Shown here one piece after another: positions 44,601 to 60,076 of a DNA stretch of 64,000 nt. The stretch comes from Labia minor. Lineage: Eukaryota; Arthropoda; Insecta; Dermaptera; Spongiphoridae. The notes below the pieces were generated by a model that worked only from the letters and a program-made list of their open reading frames with translations, made no database searches and was not told the origin of the DNA. A program made the translations under genes and the position numbers. Within the stretch, counting starts at the first letter, position 1. Each line of letters begins with the position of its first letter. The stretch lies in assembly GCA_963082975.1 (NCBI GenBank), contig OY720350.1, positions 1,015,001-1,079,000 on the forward strand, read 5' to 3'.

Positions 44601-46592
44601 TGATTGGCACTGTCATCGCTTACAGGATCTGCTTCATCGCAACTGCCTCTTGGATCTGCGCTCTCGACACTACAACACGAACCCGAATCGGAGAGGTAAC
44701 CACCGACATTTGTTTCATGATTATGTCGTGCAGCCAGCAACGGATTATTCTTAATGAGTCCCTCTTCAGTGCCTTGTAACACGCCATTACCTCCTCCGCC
44801 TCCTCCTCCTCCAATGACACCATTTCTTTTACTTTTATTCTTCTTATTATTTATCCCGTCACGTCTTCGTCGACGTCTCACATGTAAATACATTAACACC
44901 GATGCAACATAAATTAAACCCAATAAGACAGAACAAACGGCAATTGCAACATATTCACTTGCAGTTAAGCCAGTTGTGGTTGTTTGTCCATTGGATGGAT
45001 GGACACTACCAGTACCACCCCCACCACCACCGCCACCTGCACTGAGAAGGCCATTATTAATTGCACCAGCGCCAAATGATACAGATCGTGGACTGGGAGT
45101 GCCGGCAACACGAAACGATACACAGGGCGTGAAAATACTTTGGCCAAGATTAGATGCCACATCTTTACACATTAAATGAACAAGAATTAATCGACCCTCC
45201 ATTCCTAGACGTAGCTCGGAATCTCCTAACCACTAAACAAACAAACAAACAAACAAACAAACAAAATATATTAATTAATATACTACATATTAAATAACAA
45301 TTATTATATTAAATTATAAGATTTTTTTTTCTTTAAAATTTTTTACATTTTTCTCTTCTAAAACTTAATTACAGTTCACTACAATTTTTAACATAGGTGA
45401 TTGAGATATTTTTTTACCTGACTTGTGTGAACGTATATAATCTAATGGAATTACATATTATGTAATTGAAAAGGTTAACATTATTTTCTAATAGGTAGGA
45501 CCATAATACCTTTTTCCGGATTTCGCTTATTTATTAAAATCATCTTAAAATAAGTAACAATTTTCGTATTTAGGTTAAATATAAATTCCCTATTAATTTA
45601 TTAAACATTTGAAAAAATATACAAAAATATTTTATAAAAATTTTCAATATACTTTTAATGATTACTTAATCATTTTTAGTACTGGTCAGAAGAAATTGAT
45701 ATACCTAAATCAAAAAATAATTAGTATATATTTATAGGATATATAAATGACACACACACATACAGACATTTTTCTCATACTTAGTGAAAATGTGATTCAG
45801 GAATCATCAAAACGTATAAAAACATCAAAATATCGACATCGAAAATTTTCGTGATCGTAATACTATCATCTCTGACGAGATAGTAAAAAAAGTAGAAATT
45901 CCAATAAAACGAAAAAAACAAAAAAAAAAACAGGCGAGCTACTGAACGTTAGACAGCAGTGACTCTCGTCGCAATGTTGAAGTTTCGTTTCGTAGAATAA
46001 ATAGAAACAGCCAACAAGGAAAATATTCCCAATTGGAAATCGAAGGACGAACCTGTTACTGTTAAGCTGTTAAGTTAGCCACGAAGAAGGAGGAGCGTCC
46101 ATATCGTTGCTTATGGCCAAAAAAGAAAGATATTCGTTTTTTAGGAATCAACTAATTTTGTACTCGTATCCCATCGAGAAGAACTTAAGAGAACCAGCAA
46201 GACAAGAAATCTTTTAGAAGTTTGGAGTCTTTCCATATTCTTCAAGAATGTCATTTATAATATTAAAATAAGTTTCAAAAATTTAAACTGTACAATGTTT
46301 TGATGGTTTGTATTATTATATTTTTACTATTTTTGTTCAATAGAATGTAAAAAAGATCAACTACAATCAACTACAAGGATCATTATCACTGACATGGATC
46401 CAAAACTAAACTTGAAAAATTGAAACATTTTTAACAGATATAAGAAATTGTCTTTGGATGATATTAGTTTACCAGAACCTGGCTGCTGTAATGAAAAATG
46501 CTGGCTGGGTTGCCCTATAATACACGTATATTTATGCAAAATACTTTAATACACGTTAACATGATATCACTTTAATATTTTAATATTTTTTT

Positions 46593-46630
<38 letters not shown>

Positions 46631-49600
46631 CCATAATAGAATCAAGATAGAATGAATGAATTACCTGTAAAAAAGTTCTTCCTTCATCTCGAAAAAGTCG
46701 AAATGGCGGTTCCGTAAAAGTATTGTTTCGTAAATCCACCCATCCAACACGAGTTAAGAATTGAGCACCAGAAACAACACAAATTGGTGCTGTCATATCT
46801 ATTAATAGAAAAAAAAAAATAAATAAATAAATAAATACAAATTAAAGCATATTTATTGACTTTATAATTACTTAAATAATTTCATATTATTTATACAAGA
46901 AATAATAACCACTTCAATGCAATATTAATAATAAATGAAAAATGAAAAAAAAAACAAACAAACAAACTATTAATCAAATAATTGTGTGTGTGTGTGTGTG
47001 TGTATGTGTCAATATCATCAGATTAAAATGGAAATGATTTATACGAATATTATAGTATGAAAAAAGAAATTGTGCCTCTAGTATTTTTGTAATTTTTATT
47101 TTCAGAAAATTAAATTAAATTATTATCCAATTTTGAACGTTACGTGTATGTACTCTGCTATCAAATTCATTTAAAGAAATAAATATTTTAGCTTTGGAGC
47201 CAAGAAACAATCGAAAGATATGCTTGCTAGATGCAAATAATAGAAAACTACTATAAAAAAATTATTTATTAATTTCTAAAAAGATACCTAAAATATAGAA
47301 TAAACAAGAAATATAAATAGAATAAAGACTTATATACATACAGTATATATATACACACACACACACACACTATTTATATATATATAATATACTTATATAT
47401 TTATTAGAAAAAAAAAAGAAGAGGAGACATATAAGAAGTAGTATGTACATCAATAAACAAGTGAATATTTAATTGTTAAATATCCATGATTTATAATGAT
47501 GTAACAAAATAAATAAATAATTTAATAATTAATTATAATTATTTTTGATAATAATACAAAATAACCATTTATAAATAAGTATATATTATATTATATTAAA
47601 ACAAAATTAAAGTTTAAAATATTTTTCACATTTTATACATAGTTAGTTATATTTTATATATGTAAATACCTGTAAATGCAATTTCTGCACTAGGATAAAC
47701 AATTTGACCACGCAATGGCAAAAATACAAATGGTATTCGTTGAATTGTTGAACCACTCACAAAGCTTGCTAGCGGACATTCTAAAAAAATTATAAAAAAA
47801 GTTTATTTTTAATTAAAATCAATAAATATTATTCAAATTATTAAAATATTACAATGGTACAATATCAAAGTAGCTTTGGAAAATAGAAACATAAGGTGAG
47901 TATTTATAATAGGGTTCTGGGAGAGAGAGTAATAAGGTTGTACTTATTATTATTATTATTAGTATTAGTATTACTATATTATTAAATATATGTAGATATA
48001 CCAGGTGTAGAAGAAAAAGTATGAAAACGGAATTTCTCTATAGATGGTGCTCGCTATCAGTTTAAAGACCGTAAGACCGCTTCTGTAGCGTCATCTTCTC
48101 CCCCTAACACACAATAACCTAAATTTCATACACTGGTCTATTTTGCTTCGTCTGAAAGCTAGAAGGAAGATTCAGAAAGTAGGAAAATGTGCACCACATG
48201 AACTGAATGAAAAACAGCAAGAAAATGGAAAAACCACTTGTCAAATGCTGCTAGTCAGTTGTAAAAGAAAATTATTTCTTTATCGAATAGTGGATATATT
48301 TTCGGAATCCTAAGCGTCGTAAATCATGGGTGAAACCAGGCAAACCATTCACATCCACTGCAAGACCAAATCGTTTTGGAAAGAAAACAATGTTGTGCGT
48401 TTGGTGAAATCAAAGGGTATAATAGATTATGAGCTACTAAAACCTGTCGAAACTGTTAACACTGATCGCAACCATCAACAAATGATCGAATGATTGAATC
48501 AACCAATACGTGAAAAACGACCGGAATATGCTAAAAGTGCAACATAAAGTCATTTTGCTTCATGATAATGCCCCCTCACACATAGCAAAGTGGTTCACAG
48601 TTACGATACGATCGATGTGTTCCATTGGGAACTAGTAGCGCATGCGGCTTATTCTCCAGACTTGGCTCCGTCTGATTACCATCAGCACACATGCACTCGC
48701 CGAACAACACTTGGATTCGTATGAAAATGTACGAAAATGGCTCGACAAAGGTTCGCTTCAAAGGGGAAGAATTGTTGGTTTTTTTTTGGCGAGGCATTCA
48801 TAACCAGTCGAAGAGGTGGGAAAAAATGTTTAAATTCCAATGGAGACTATTTTGAATAAAATATTTTATATAATTTTCAAATGATAGACGTGCAATTTTC
48901 AAAAAAAAATTCCGGTTTCTTACTTTTATACCTGATTACCTGATATATTCTAGAATACTTAACATATCTTTCATTAATAATAATAAAATAAAATGAAAAA
49001 GATAAATATATCTCATTTCAATTCAACTATTTTTTCAAATAAAAAATGTTTAAAATATTATTAAATCAAATAAATAAACATTTGAAATTATATTTGAATA
49101 ATTAAGTATAATATATAATATATAGAATAATAATTTTTAAATAAAATATTATTGACTAGTATTTGTATAATACTGTGACCAGACTAATTTCTAGAATTAT
49201 TAACAATTGAATTCTAGATGGATAGATAGATGGATGGATGGAATCTATTATATATATTATTATTATTATTATTAGTTCTAATAATTATTTGATAAGTATA
49301 ACTATAACTATAACAAATATTATAGAATAGATGTTAAACTGTCGGGTAGAAGAGAGAGAGAGAGAGAGAATTGAAATTGTTTTTCCTAGTAAACTAAAAG
49401 ATATAATAATAATAATAATAAAATATTTAAAAAAAAAAAAAATCATCAATTTTAAACATAACATCTTTTTTAAATGATGATGAAATTTAATAAGGAGAAG
49501 AAGAAGAAGAAGAAGAAGTAAAAATGGATTTAATGTTTTAAATTAAATTAATTTCAAACGTGACTACCAATTTATACCGTATACCTATGTATAATTTATT

Positions 49601-52600
49601 TCCCCCCTCCCCCCCCCCCCCACATTCTATATACCATATATACCTACATAGTTTAATAATTATTTTAACGTCCCTCTTTCACACGTTCCATGTACAAAAT
49701 AATTATCCCTCTTAAGAAAAATATATAAATAAAAAAAAATCAATCTATCTATTTCATCCTTTTCAACATCATAATATGAAGAGGTCATTTTTAGATACTT
49801 AAATATATATATATATACTATATAGTAGGTATACTGGAATATATATTCCTTTCATTTCTTGTCATAATGATTTATAAGAAAGTATCACCTGACGATCTTC
49901 AATCCTATTTTCTCTTTAGCTATGCCTAATTATAGCCATAAATTATAAACTATTCATTTAAATATTAGACATACATATTTAAAACAAAAATATCCATTTT
50001 TTTTAAGTAATAGTATTGACACAATCTTTACACTTTATAACATTTCAATTTAATTTATAATCTATATATATAAAAAAGGAAAATATAAACTGTCGGTATT
50101 ACATAAAAAGAATTAATTTTAAATTATAATAAAAATAGATTTATAGAAATATAATTATTTCATAATTCAAATTTTTGTTTGTTTATTTTTTTATAAGGTT
50201 TTTATCATTTTCGCTTCATGTTTGTCTGTCTGTCTGTTCGTTCTTATAACATTTTGAAATCGATTTTTCATCAACTCTCTTTAAACGTACCTAGACTTTT
50301 TCTAGACACATTTTAATATAAATGTCATTTGTGACGTCATCCATATATAAATTTAAATTAAGAAAAAACTTAATTAATAAATAAATCCAACAATATACAA
50401 ATATATATATATACAATTTTGCTAGTATAATAAAAAAAGATAAATTTATAAAAAGAATAAAATAATATAAATATAAAAAGATTTTTATAAAATAACGTTT
50501 TTCTCTGGAATAATATAATTTTTCTATAAGCCTGACAAAGTCTATGGATGAATTGCTTCATATACAACGAAAAACGTTTGGCGCGTTTAGTTTTCATTTG
50601 CTTTCTATTTTATTTCTATGCAATTAAATTCCTTTATAGAGTTATATAATTTATATAAATACTTACATACCACACCAAAACACTTCATTAACAAGTAACA
50701 TTATTTCTTCTGATATAATCAACTGTTTTGACTTTGATTGATAATATGTAAATTTAAAAAAATAATCATTCTTTTAAAATTTGTTACATACTTTGATATA
50801 TGTATAGTTTACAGTGATAAATAATAAAAGATTATTCTATCAATTTTATTGCATAAAAAAATATTTGTTAGTTTATATGTTTAATAAAATTTTTATTATT
50901 ACAAAAATTTGACTTGATTGTTCATATAAATAAATAGAACTAAATGCGCCCAACGTTTTTCGTTGTATATGAAGCAATTCATCCATAAACTTTGTCAGGC
51001 TTATAAAAAAATATTTTATTCTTTTTAGTCCATGAGAAAAACGTGATTTTCTAAAAGTTTTTTATATTTAAAATATTGTTTAAATAAATACATCACTTTT
51101 ATATATAGATTATAATTGTGCTTTTTTTTCTCTCTCTATCTTTTTATTTCTTCTTGTTAACTAAAAAAACTTAAATTAGTACTTAACAAGAAGTAATATT
51201 AATCTTGTAAATAATAATAATAATAAAATAATAATAATAAGCGCAATCTTATTATTATCCCAGTACCCTATTATAAATACTCACATTCTTCTAATAATAA
51301 TTTTTAAGACAGACAGACATGAAAAATTCTAAAATCACTTTTTTGTTTTCTAGAGGTCATGAAACAATTTTAAATTCTGAGCAATGTGCAAACGAAAACC
51401 ATTAAATATATATATATAAAGAGAGAGAGAGAGAGAGAGAGAGACAAAGAAGATAAAGATAAAAATAAAATAATTAATAAAAAAATTAAAACTAATTTTA
51501 TAAATTAAAAATAATTAGTAAAAAATAATGAAAAAAAGTAAAATAAAGAAAAAGTATAATTGTAAAGAATAAATTAATAAAATCAAAATATTTGTTACAA
51601 TAAATAATTATACAAGTTTTAGACATTAATCATACATTTATTTCAATATTAAAAATCAAACTGGAATTTAAAATAATTTATTCTTCCTGTCAAAATATTT
51701 AATATTTATTTATGCAATAAAAAACGGTAAATATTTTTTATAGTATTTACTTTTTTTATGCATTAATATGGAAATTTATTAATAATTAATTATTTTGAAT
51801 ATATTATAATAATTATAGTATTGTTTAATATATATTTTTAATTATTTAACAAACAAAATCTCTTATGTCAGAGGTTCTTAATCTTATGTACTCTGCGGAC
51901 CCCCACTTGAAAAAATTTTTTTTGACGGACCCCATTCCAACTTTAGGTACTTTACGTCATTTTATTAGTTAATTTCTGGCTTACGATCTCCTAAGAACAA
52001 GGATATATGATGAATATTTGTGTTATAACAGTGATTGGTGAATAACGATTTTTTTGCATATTGTAGAACACATTTTATTAGAAATTATAATATTGAAGAA
52101 AGAAAATTCTGCTAAATATGAAGATGGAAACGGTAGCAATAGTTTTCTTGCACATTTCCGCGGACCACAGTTTAAGAACCTCTGTCTTATGTTATGTGAA
52201 GGTTAGTTTTTGTTAATTTTAATAATCCATCCATTTATATCTTTATATCTCTACATTTTGTTTTCTATTTGTTTTTAAATATTTATATTTATATAAATGC
52301 AATATAATACAATTCTTCCCTTTTACTATTGATTTTATTATATATATATATATATATATATATTTGTAGAAAGAAAGAAGAAAAAATTTGAAAAATTCGT
52401 AAGACATTCTTTTAAAAACATTTAAAAAACAAGAGAGTGAACATATAAGTATTATATATGTATTTAAAGAGATAGATATAGATATTTGTTTTAAATTTGT
52501 TTATTTTTTTACTTGAAAAAATTGAAAGAAGAGAATTTTTGAAATTCTTAAATATTTATTTAATATTTATTATTATTACTTTATAAGTTATATTTAAATA

Positions 52601-53449
52601 TTGTAGCTATATCAAATTTAAAAGAAATAAATAAATATATATATATAAATATTGAAACAGGTAAATAAATAAATTTATTCCTCCACAATGAATGTCTTTC
52701 TTTAAAAAAAAATAACTTAATTTGCAGGCACGGCCCGAGCTCTTATGGCGCCCTAGGCCAAGGGTCTAAAGTTCGCCCCATATGTTTTAACAAGCAAAAA
52801 AAAAAGAATCAACTAAAAAATATTTGTTTGTTATTAAAAAAATATTTTTATTTATCTTCCTAAAAAGGAGATATCTTGGTATGATATCAACATTATATTT
52901 TTAAAAATGTAATAATTTACTACTTATTTTAAATAAACGCAATTTTTTTATTGCGTACCATAATTTTTTATTTACTATTAAGTCTTATAAGCCCTGATAT
53001 CTTGCGAAGGATTAATTTTTTTTTTCATAATGGCGCCCCTGCCAGCCAAGCGCCCCGAGCCATGGCCTTACTGGCTCGGCTCTAGGGCCGGCCCTGCTAA
53101 TTTGTAATATATAATCAATTTTCACTTAAGCTAAATTGTATTATGTATCTACCTATATTATATTTTCATAAATAAATAAATAAAATCAAATGAATTCACA
53201 TACAGAAATTAATTAATTTTTTCTTTATCCTTAAATATATCTTTCTTTTTTTTCTCTTTAATAATTTATTTAAATAAGTGTAAATTTTTTATTTTATAAT
53301 TTATTATAAATATTAAATAAATGAATAAATAAATAAATAGCCGGAGAATGTGTCCATTAAAAGAGGTGATTATTGGCAATTGGGTCAGTGACCTTGAGTG
53401 CGGCTAGTGGCACCCATCAAGAAAGATTAAACACTCACTATACATAGAT

Positions 53450-53493
<44 letters not shown>

Positions 53494-53886
53494 ACTGGTC
53501 ATTCCTCCTCCTCCTCCTCCTCCTCTCTCTGGACCAGGAAACAAGTAAGCAAGCTAATACCTGTCTGTCTAGTGACCCATCCACCTTTCTTTTCTCTCCT
53601 TTTACCTTTTTACCTCCTCCTCCTCCTCCCTCACCATCATCCTCCTCTTTACTCTCTGTATATTCTCTCATTCAATTCCCCTTCCCCATTAAACATTACA
53701 AACATTCCGCCCTTTAATTATTTATTATTTAAATATTTAAAAAGTTATTATGCCCCTGAATTTTAATACCGGTCTTTCTTCACACACCCTTTCCTCCCCC
53801 GCTTCATCTTCTACCACTAATCTCTCATTCTCTTTTAATTTACATTTAATTATACTTATACATACAAACAAACTAATATGTACTTA

Positions 53887-53925
<39 letters not shown>

Positions 53926-55731
53926 ATTTTTTTTTTTTATTTTATTTTCAATAATTCTTTTATAATATATATCTATAACATATATTTAATGATTTATAAT
54001 TATTTATTAATAAAATGTATATCTTAAATGAAGAATTAAATCACTTTTTAAAAATGTTATTAGTTGGGGTATAATAAATAAATAAATTAATAAATAAATA
54101 ATGATAAGAGTCAATGATAAAATAATGAATGATGAATGATCAATGTACCTATTATTGGTTGTGAGTGATATTACATTAATATATTAAATTATTATAAAAT
54201 AGTATTCATTATAAAATTCATTTTTCATCTTTATTTTTTTTTTTTTATTTCTCTTTATTCATTTTATTATTATTTTCAAATTATAATAAATATTTATAAT
54301 ATTTCTTTTCTTCTGTATCAACGAGATGTACCTACCGGTAGGTAGGACAGTGATATGCTACAAATATAATATATACGAGTACATCTCGAGGAATATTAGC
54401 ATCACATCACTTTCTTCAAGGGTTCAGGTCACACAGTATAGAATAATGACCTTTAAGAGACAACAACAACAACATTTATTTGATAAATGAATGAATAAAG
54501 TAAGACGAAAAGAGAAAAAACAGGTGAAATGCATCTCTTAAAGGCCAATGAGAGGTCAGTGAAAATTTTCTTGGAAACATTATCTTTGGTTAGTTAAATG
54601 GATCTATCGAGTTTATTTATTGTGTTTTGTATTTTTATTTATTTATTTCTTCTTGTTAATGGAAAATATTGAACAGATACACATAGATACGTATACAATC
54701 CAATGCTTATCTTGAATTCATTATCAAATAAATTGAATATAATAATAATAATAATAATAATATATTAATTTATTTATTTAGTAATTGGTGTGGGTGATGT
54801 GAATCTATATAGGTACATAATCTAATAGAATTAAAATTTCCAAAAATAAAACAACAAAATTACAATCAATGATGTAATAAAATAAAAAGGAGAAAAAAAA
54901 AATTGAATGTATTCTCTTTCTATTATAGATATAATATATAAATTAAAAAAATTAAATTAAATTATTTATTTTTTATTCGAAATTTGAATTAATATTTAAT
55001 TCTATAAAGTAATTTTTTAACCTCTCTACTTTTTCTTCTTCTATCTCAGTAGAGCGACCTGCTGCATATAAGACCCTATTTTTAAAAAGCATATTTTCTG
55101 CCTCTCTCTGACTGGAGACTCAATTAATCGATCGTTTTTTAATTTTAGGTTCCCCCATCTTTGTTTTGTAATTGTAACAAATCAGATGTCCCTACCTGAC
55201 TTGATTTGAAACGTTCTTTTCTTTGCCTACTTAAATTTGATTTTTTCGGTGGCAATCTGGAACGGACAGACATCAATGCTAAAAATACTTTTTTCCTGTT
55301 AACATATTAAAATACATGATTCGTGGAGATAATATGTAAAAATCTCCACATGTGAAATTTAATGTGAAAATCGTCGGTCGGTAATAAAAAATTGTCTAGT
55401 AGTAATTATAAATGATATTGATGGACATTGTCTATTAAAAAATAATACTTGTTAATTCTAAAATATTTAATTAAACATTATTATTATTATTATTATTATT
55501 GTTTTATAATTAATTAAATGTTGCTAATATATATATATATATATTATTATATATATACATATAAGAAAGAAATAATTTTATTATATTAATAAAGCCGTTA
55601 TAGAATTAAAATAGGTATATAATTGAAATAAAACATTTTATAAAAAAATTTTTATTTTCTATTCTCTTTTAATAATAAAAATTAAAGTTAACTTTTGTTA
55701 TTTTATTTTTCTTAACCTTTAAATATTATTA

Positions 55732-55764
<33 letters not shown>

Positions 55765-56069
55765 TAATTTAAATAATACTAGTAGTTCTAAATAAATAAA
55801 TAAATAAAAATATGGAAAGAAACAAATTGCAAATTGTTCTGAATATATAGATATTCGCATTACTACTATTATTATTTTATTTATTATGATTATTTATAAT
55901 AATTGAGGAATTTTCTATTATTATATTATTTATTGAAAATTTACAGTTTAGGTTGTGAATAGAATTAATTCCATTCCTTGCAAGTTTATTTATTTTTTCC
56001 TATTATTATAATTATGTATGTATGAATGTATGTGGTTATTATATTATTATATTCATATTTATTGCATTA

Positions 56070-56108
<39 letters not shown>

Positions 56109-58844
56109 TATTAAAATTATTTTATTCTAATTTGAAAATCGATTCATTATTTATTTATTTATTTTTATAATGTTATGTTGTCTTTTTACCGACCGACGAT
56201 AGTAAGGGAGGTATTGTTTTCACACCAAATTTCACATGTGGAGATTCTTTATATATTATCTCCACCAATCATGCATTTTCTTAACAGAAACAAGTATTTT
56301 TATCATGATGTCCGTCCGTCCGTCCGTCCGTCTGTCCGTCCGTATAGATGTGTATAGCTTGAACGGCTGAACGGATTTTGATGAAATTTGGTATATTTAC
56401 TTAATACATCAGTAGGATGAATGGATCAACTTTTGGTGCAAATCCGGAAACCGGAAATGGTAGTATTAGCGATCGACGATAGAAAGGGAAGGGTTATTTT
56501 CACACCAAATTTCACATGAGGAGATTTTTTTACATATCTCCACAAATCATGCACTTTGAAAAATCATCTTTATTAGTTTTTTCTTGATTTAAAATTATAT
56601 GACGTCATCCAGCCATTCATGACGTCACAGCCTGGTCTTGTGTATATATATTATAAATAAAATAAAAGTTTTTTATTGCATTAATAGATACATATTAAAA
56701 TTATTTGAAATTATTTCTGTAGCTGGAAATTAATTTACTTCAAACCGTCGGTCGGTTCGGACCTGGCCACAGGTCAACTTATTTTTATTTATTTTTTTTT
56801 TTTTTCTTTTATTAACTAATCAACACGATGATCAATGTATAATAATATTTCGATAGAAATGGATAAATTTGAATGTATACAATGGATATATATAATTCCA
56901 AGATATCTATCTTATATTAAGTCCAATTTACACGGGCTTAGTTCTTCTTGTCATTAGTTCAGTGGGTGGGCAAATACTTTTAAGTTGACTCTTATTTTGA
57001 TTTTTCGTTCAATATGTCTCTAAAAAAAAAGATAAACTTTTTTTATTAGTGTTTTCAAAATATGGTCCTCCGGCCCGGAAGACATTTTGAAAATTTCATT
57101 TTGACCCGCGCTTAAAATGATTTGCCCACCCCTGAACTAACGATAAGAAGAACTAAGCCAGTGTAAACTGGTGTGGGATTAGAGCCTAACTGTGTGGAAA
57201 GAGACTTGATTCATTCTGACCAATTCTGGCCCTCACAGTTCTGTTCTTGTTTTTATTAACGTATCGAATAATTGGAGACTAGGCATTCAAAAATTTTCTG
57301 ACAATATGGCAGCTTTGTCCTTCTTTTAAGATGTTAATCGGGAACACGAGCTTTATTATTATTATTATTATTATTATTAATAATATTTATTAGAAAAATA
57401 AATAAATAAAATAGAATATAAAAATACGTAGAATAGAATATAAATAATTTACTTGTATAGTATCCGATACACTTAAAATAAAAAAATAAATAAATATTCT
57501 TTATGAAATGTAAATATTGGGGTGTTTGTTTGGAAATACATTTAATAAATTCACTCGGTTGTTGTAATGTAGTGAATATCCTCCTTTCTACTAAATATTT
57601 TTATATTACTCGTATATAACCTCTAACCTCTGAGAAATTAAATTAAAAACAAACTTAACATTTTAGTAAAATATTCGTAATATAAAAAAAATGATTAATA
57701 TTCAATTGTTAAAAAGAATATGTCTGGTGAGAGCTGTTAATAATAGAGGCGCTGATGTCACCGACGAAGACAAAATATAGCATTGCATTTAATTACTAAC
57801 TTTAATTAAAAATAAGCTGGAGTGTCTCCACTACATTATCTCGCAAATTTGAATTGGATTAAATAACATAGGTATATTAATTATATTTAAATTAAATTTA
57901 ATTCAATTATAAATTATAAATTATAAATTAATAAATAATATTTATTAAAACAACGCGTGTTGATGGATGGCACCACGTCACATGCTGGCGTGTGATTTGC
58001 AGTCGTGTTAAAAAATTAATTCCGCCGATACTTTTAGCGATTCAATCAAACTGAAATTCTATACCAATAGCAGTTTTACGCACGCACACACACACACACA
58101 CACGGAGATATTTTTCTCAACCTTAGTGAAAATGATTCAGGAACCTTCAAAACGTATAAAAACATTAAAATCTCGATATCGAAAATTTTCGTGATCAAAA
58201 TACTATCCATCTCTGACCAGATAGTAAAAAACTAATAAAAATGATTTTTCTCAAGATTAAAAACCAATACAGATTAATTTTTGTTTTTTTTTTTATAAAA
58301 ATTATTTATAATGCAACTTTTTAAAAAAATCCCTAGCCAGATAAAATATCTCAAAAATATTCAAAGATATATATATATATATCTAATATAAATATACAAT
58401 TTTTGCTAGCATATATCAAAATTTCATTTTTATTATTATTATTATTATTATTTATTATTGTATGAATGAAATCTCAATTTTAATTACAAAATGTAATTTG
58501 TATTTTAGTACTTAATTTTACATATTTTACAAAAATAATGTCAATAGAAGTACTCCCTGGTTAAACTGTAAATGCAAAGTATAAGATTGATTATTTATTG
58601 AATTAATTATGATATTTTATATGAAATCGATCGTGTAGATAAATAAAAATTGGGAGTAATTTCTTAGGATACAATTTATTAAATGGGTTATTATTTATTA
58701 TTTAAATATATTCTATTATTTTATAATTAATGTGTTGTTGTTGTTGTTGTTGTTGATTGGTATTTTTAAATATTCTCTCATTGGAAAGTTGAATTGGAGA
58801 GAGTATGTCCATTAGTTTGGTCATCATGTGATCATGGAGAGGAA

Positions 58845-58882
<38 letters not shown>

Positions 58883-59500
58883 CAGAATTAAATTAAGAGT
58901 GAGAAGGGAGAGAAGGGTCACTGTTATTAACAACTTTGACCTTTGATCATTTAGTAACCTATTTTGCCAAATTTTAAAAGAAATTTAATTTATTTTAATA
59001 AATTATTAGCAATTCTAATCGTAAGCAAAATAGGGCAAAAAAAAAAAAAAAAAAAAAAAAAAAGATTAAAAAAGTAATAATTTTATACCACACACGCATT
59101 AAAAACATTTGCCATACCTAAATTCTGCACGCCCAGATACTAATTTTCCTATAATGAATCAATAAATAAATAAATAATTGATAATGATGAGTTTTCTCTT
59201 CTTTTTTTTCTGTGTGTGTGTGATATTAAAAATAATGAGCAAAATATTATCAAACTATTCACACAACAGATTATAGTTTATTTTAATGACTCTACTAAAT
59301 ATGATTATTTGCTATATAATTTATTATATTATTATAATATTATTTAAATAATAATAATAATAATAATAAATAATTGTTTAAAATTATAATTATAATATAT
59401 ACAATATAAAATTGAATACCATTTTATTATTGATTAATTATTTATTTAAATATTTTAATAATTAAATTTGAAATAAAGAATATTGATAAATCTACATATT

Positions 59501-59531
<31 letters not shown>

Positions 59532-60044
59532 TTTTCAAAAAAGTATAATAACATTAAAATCGATTTATTTTTAAATCTTGTCTTTTTAGTTTATTTTTCT
59601 ATTTAGATTAATAATTTATTTAAAAAAAAATTATTTTAATTCAAAAAGGCAATTATTATTTAATTTAATTTAATTTATTTGCTATATTATTAATCATTTT
59701 TAAAATAAATTTTAAATTGAATATATAAATTAAAGAGCGAATCACATTTTGAAAAAATTAAAATTATTTATTTATCTTACATGTTTTATAGAGTAGACAA
59801 TATTTTTTATTTTTTTATTTTATTTTATTCATTTATTTATTTGGAGGGGGGGGATTGGTTTAGGAATCTGATGAAGTAAAAAAGAAGAAATTGAAGAAGA
59901 GAGAAGGTCACATAACCCAAACTCTCTCATTTCCCCCCCCCCCCGCCCCCCACTCACTGAAATCCCCTCTTTTCTGATGACCTCTGTTCTTCTGTCTGTC
60001 CATTGACCATAAATAAATTCAGGTGACTTGTCCAGCAGGTTTCG

Positions 60045-60076
<32 letters not shown>

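Noticed and set aside
45910-46250. GC-richer block in a shavenoid intron as a possible exon
   Set aside because: Frames are short, broken by stops and without family resemblance. The flanking exons already join in phase without it.
56311-56342. CCGT tandem array as a possible CRISPR-like or satellite array
   Set aside because: A simple 4-bp microsatellite within a dispersed repeat; there are no spacers.
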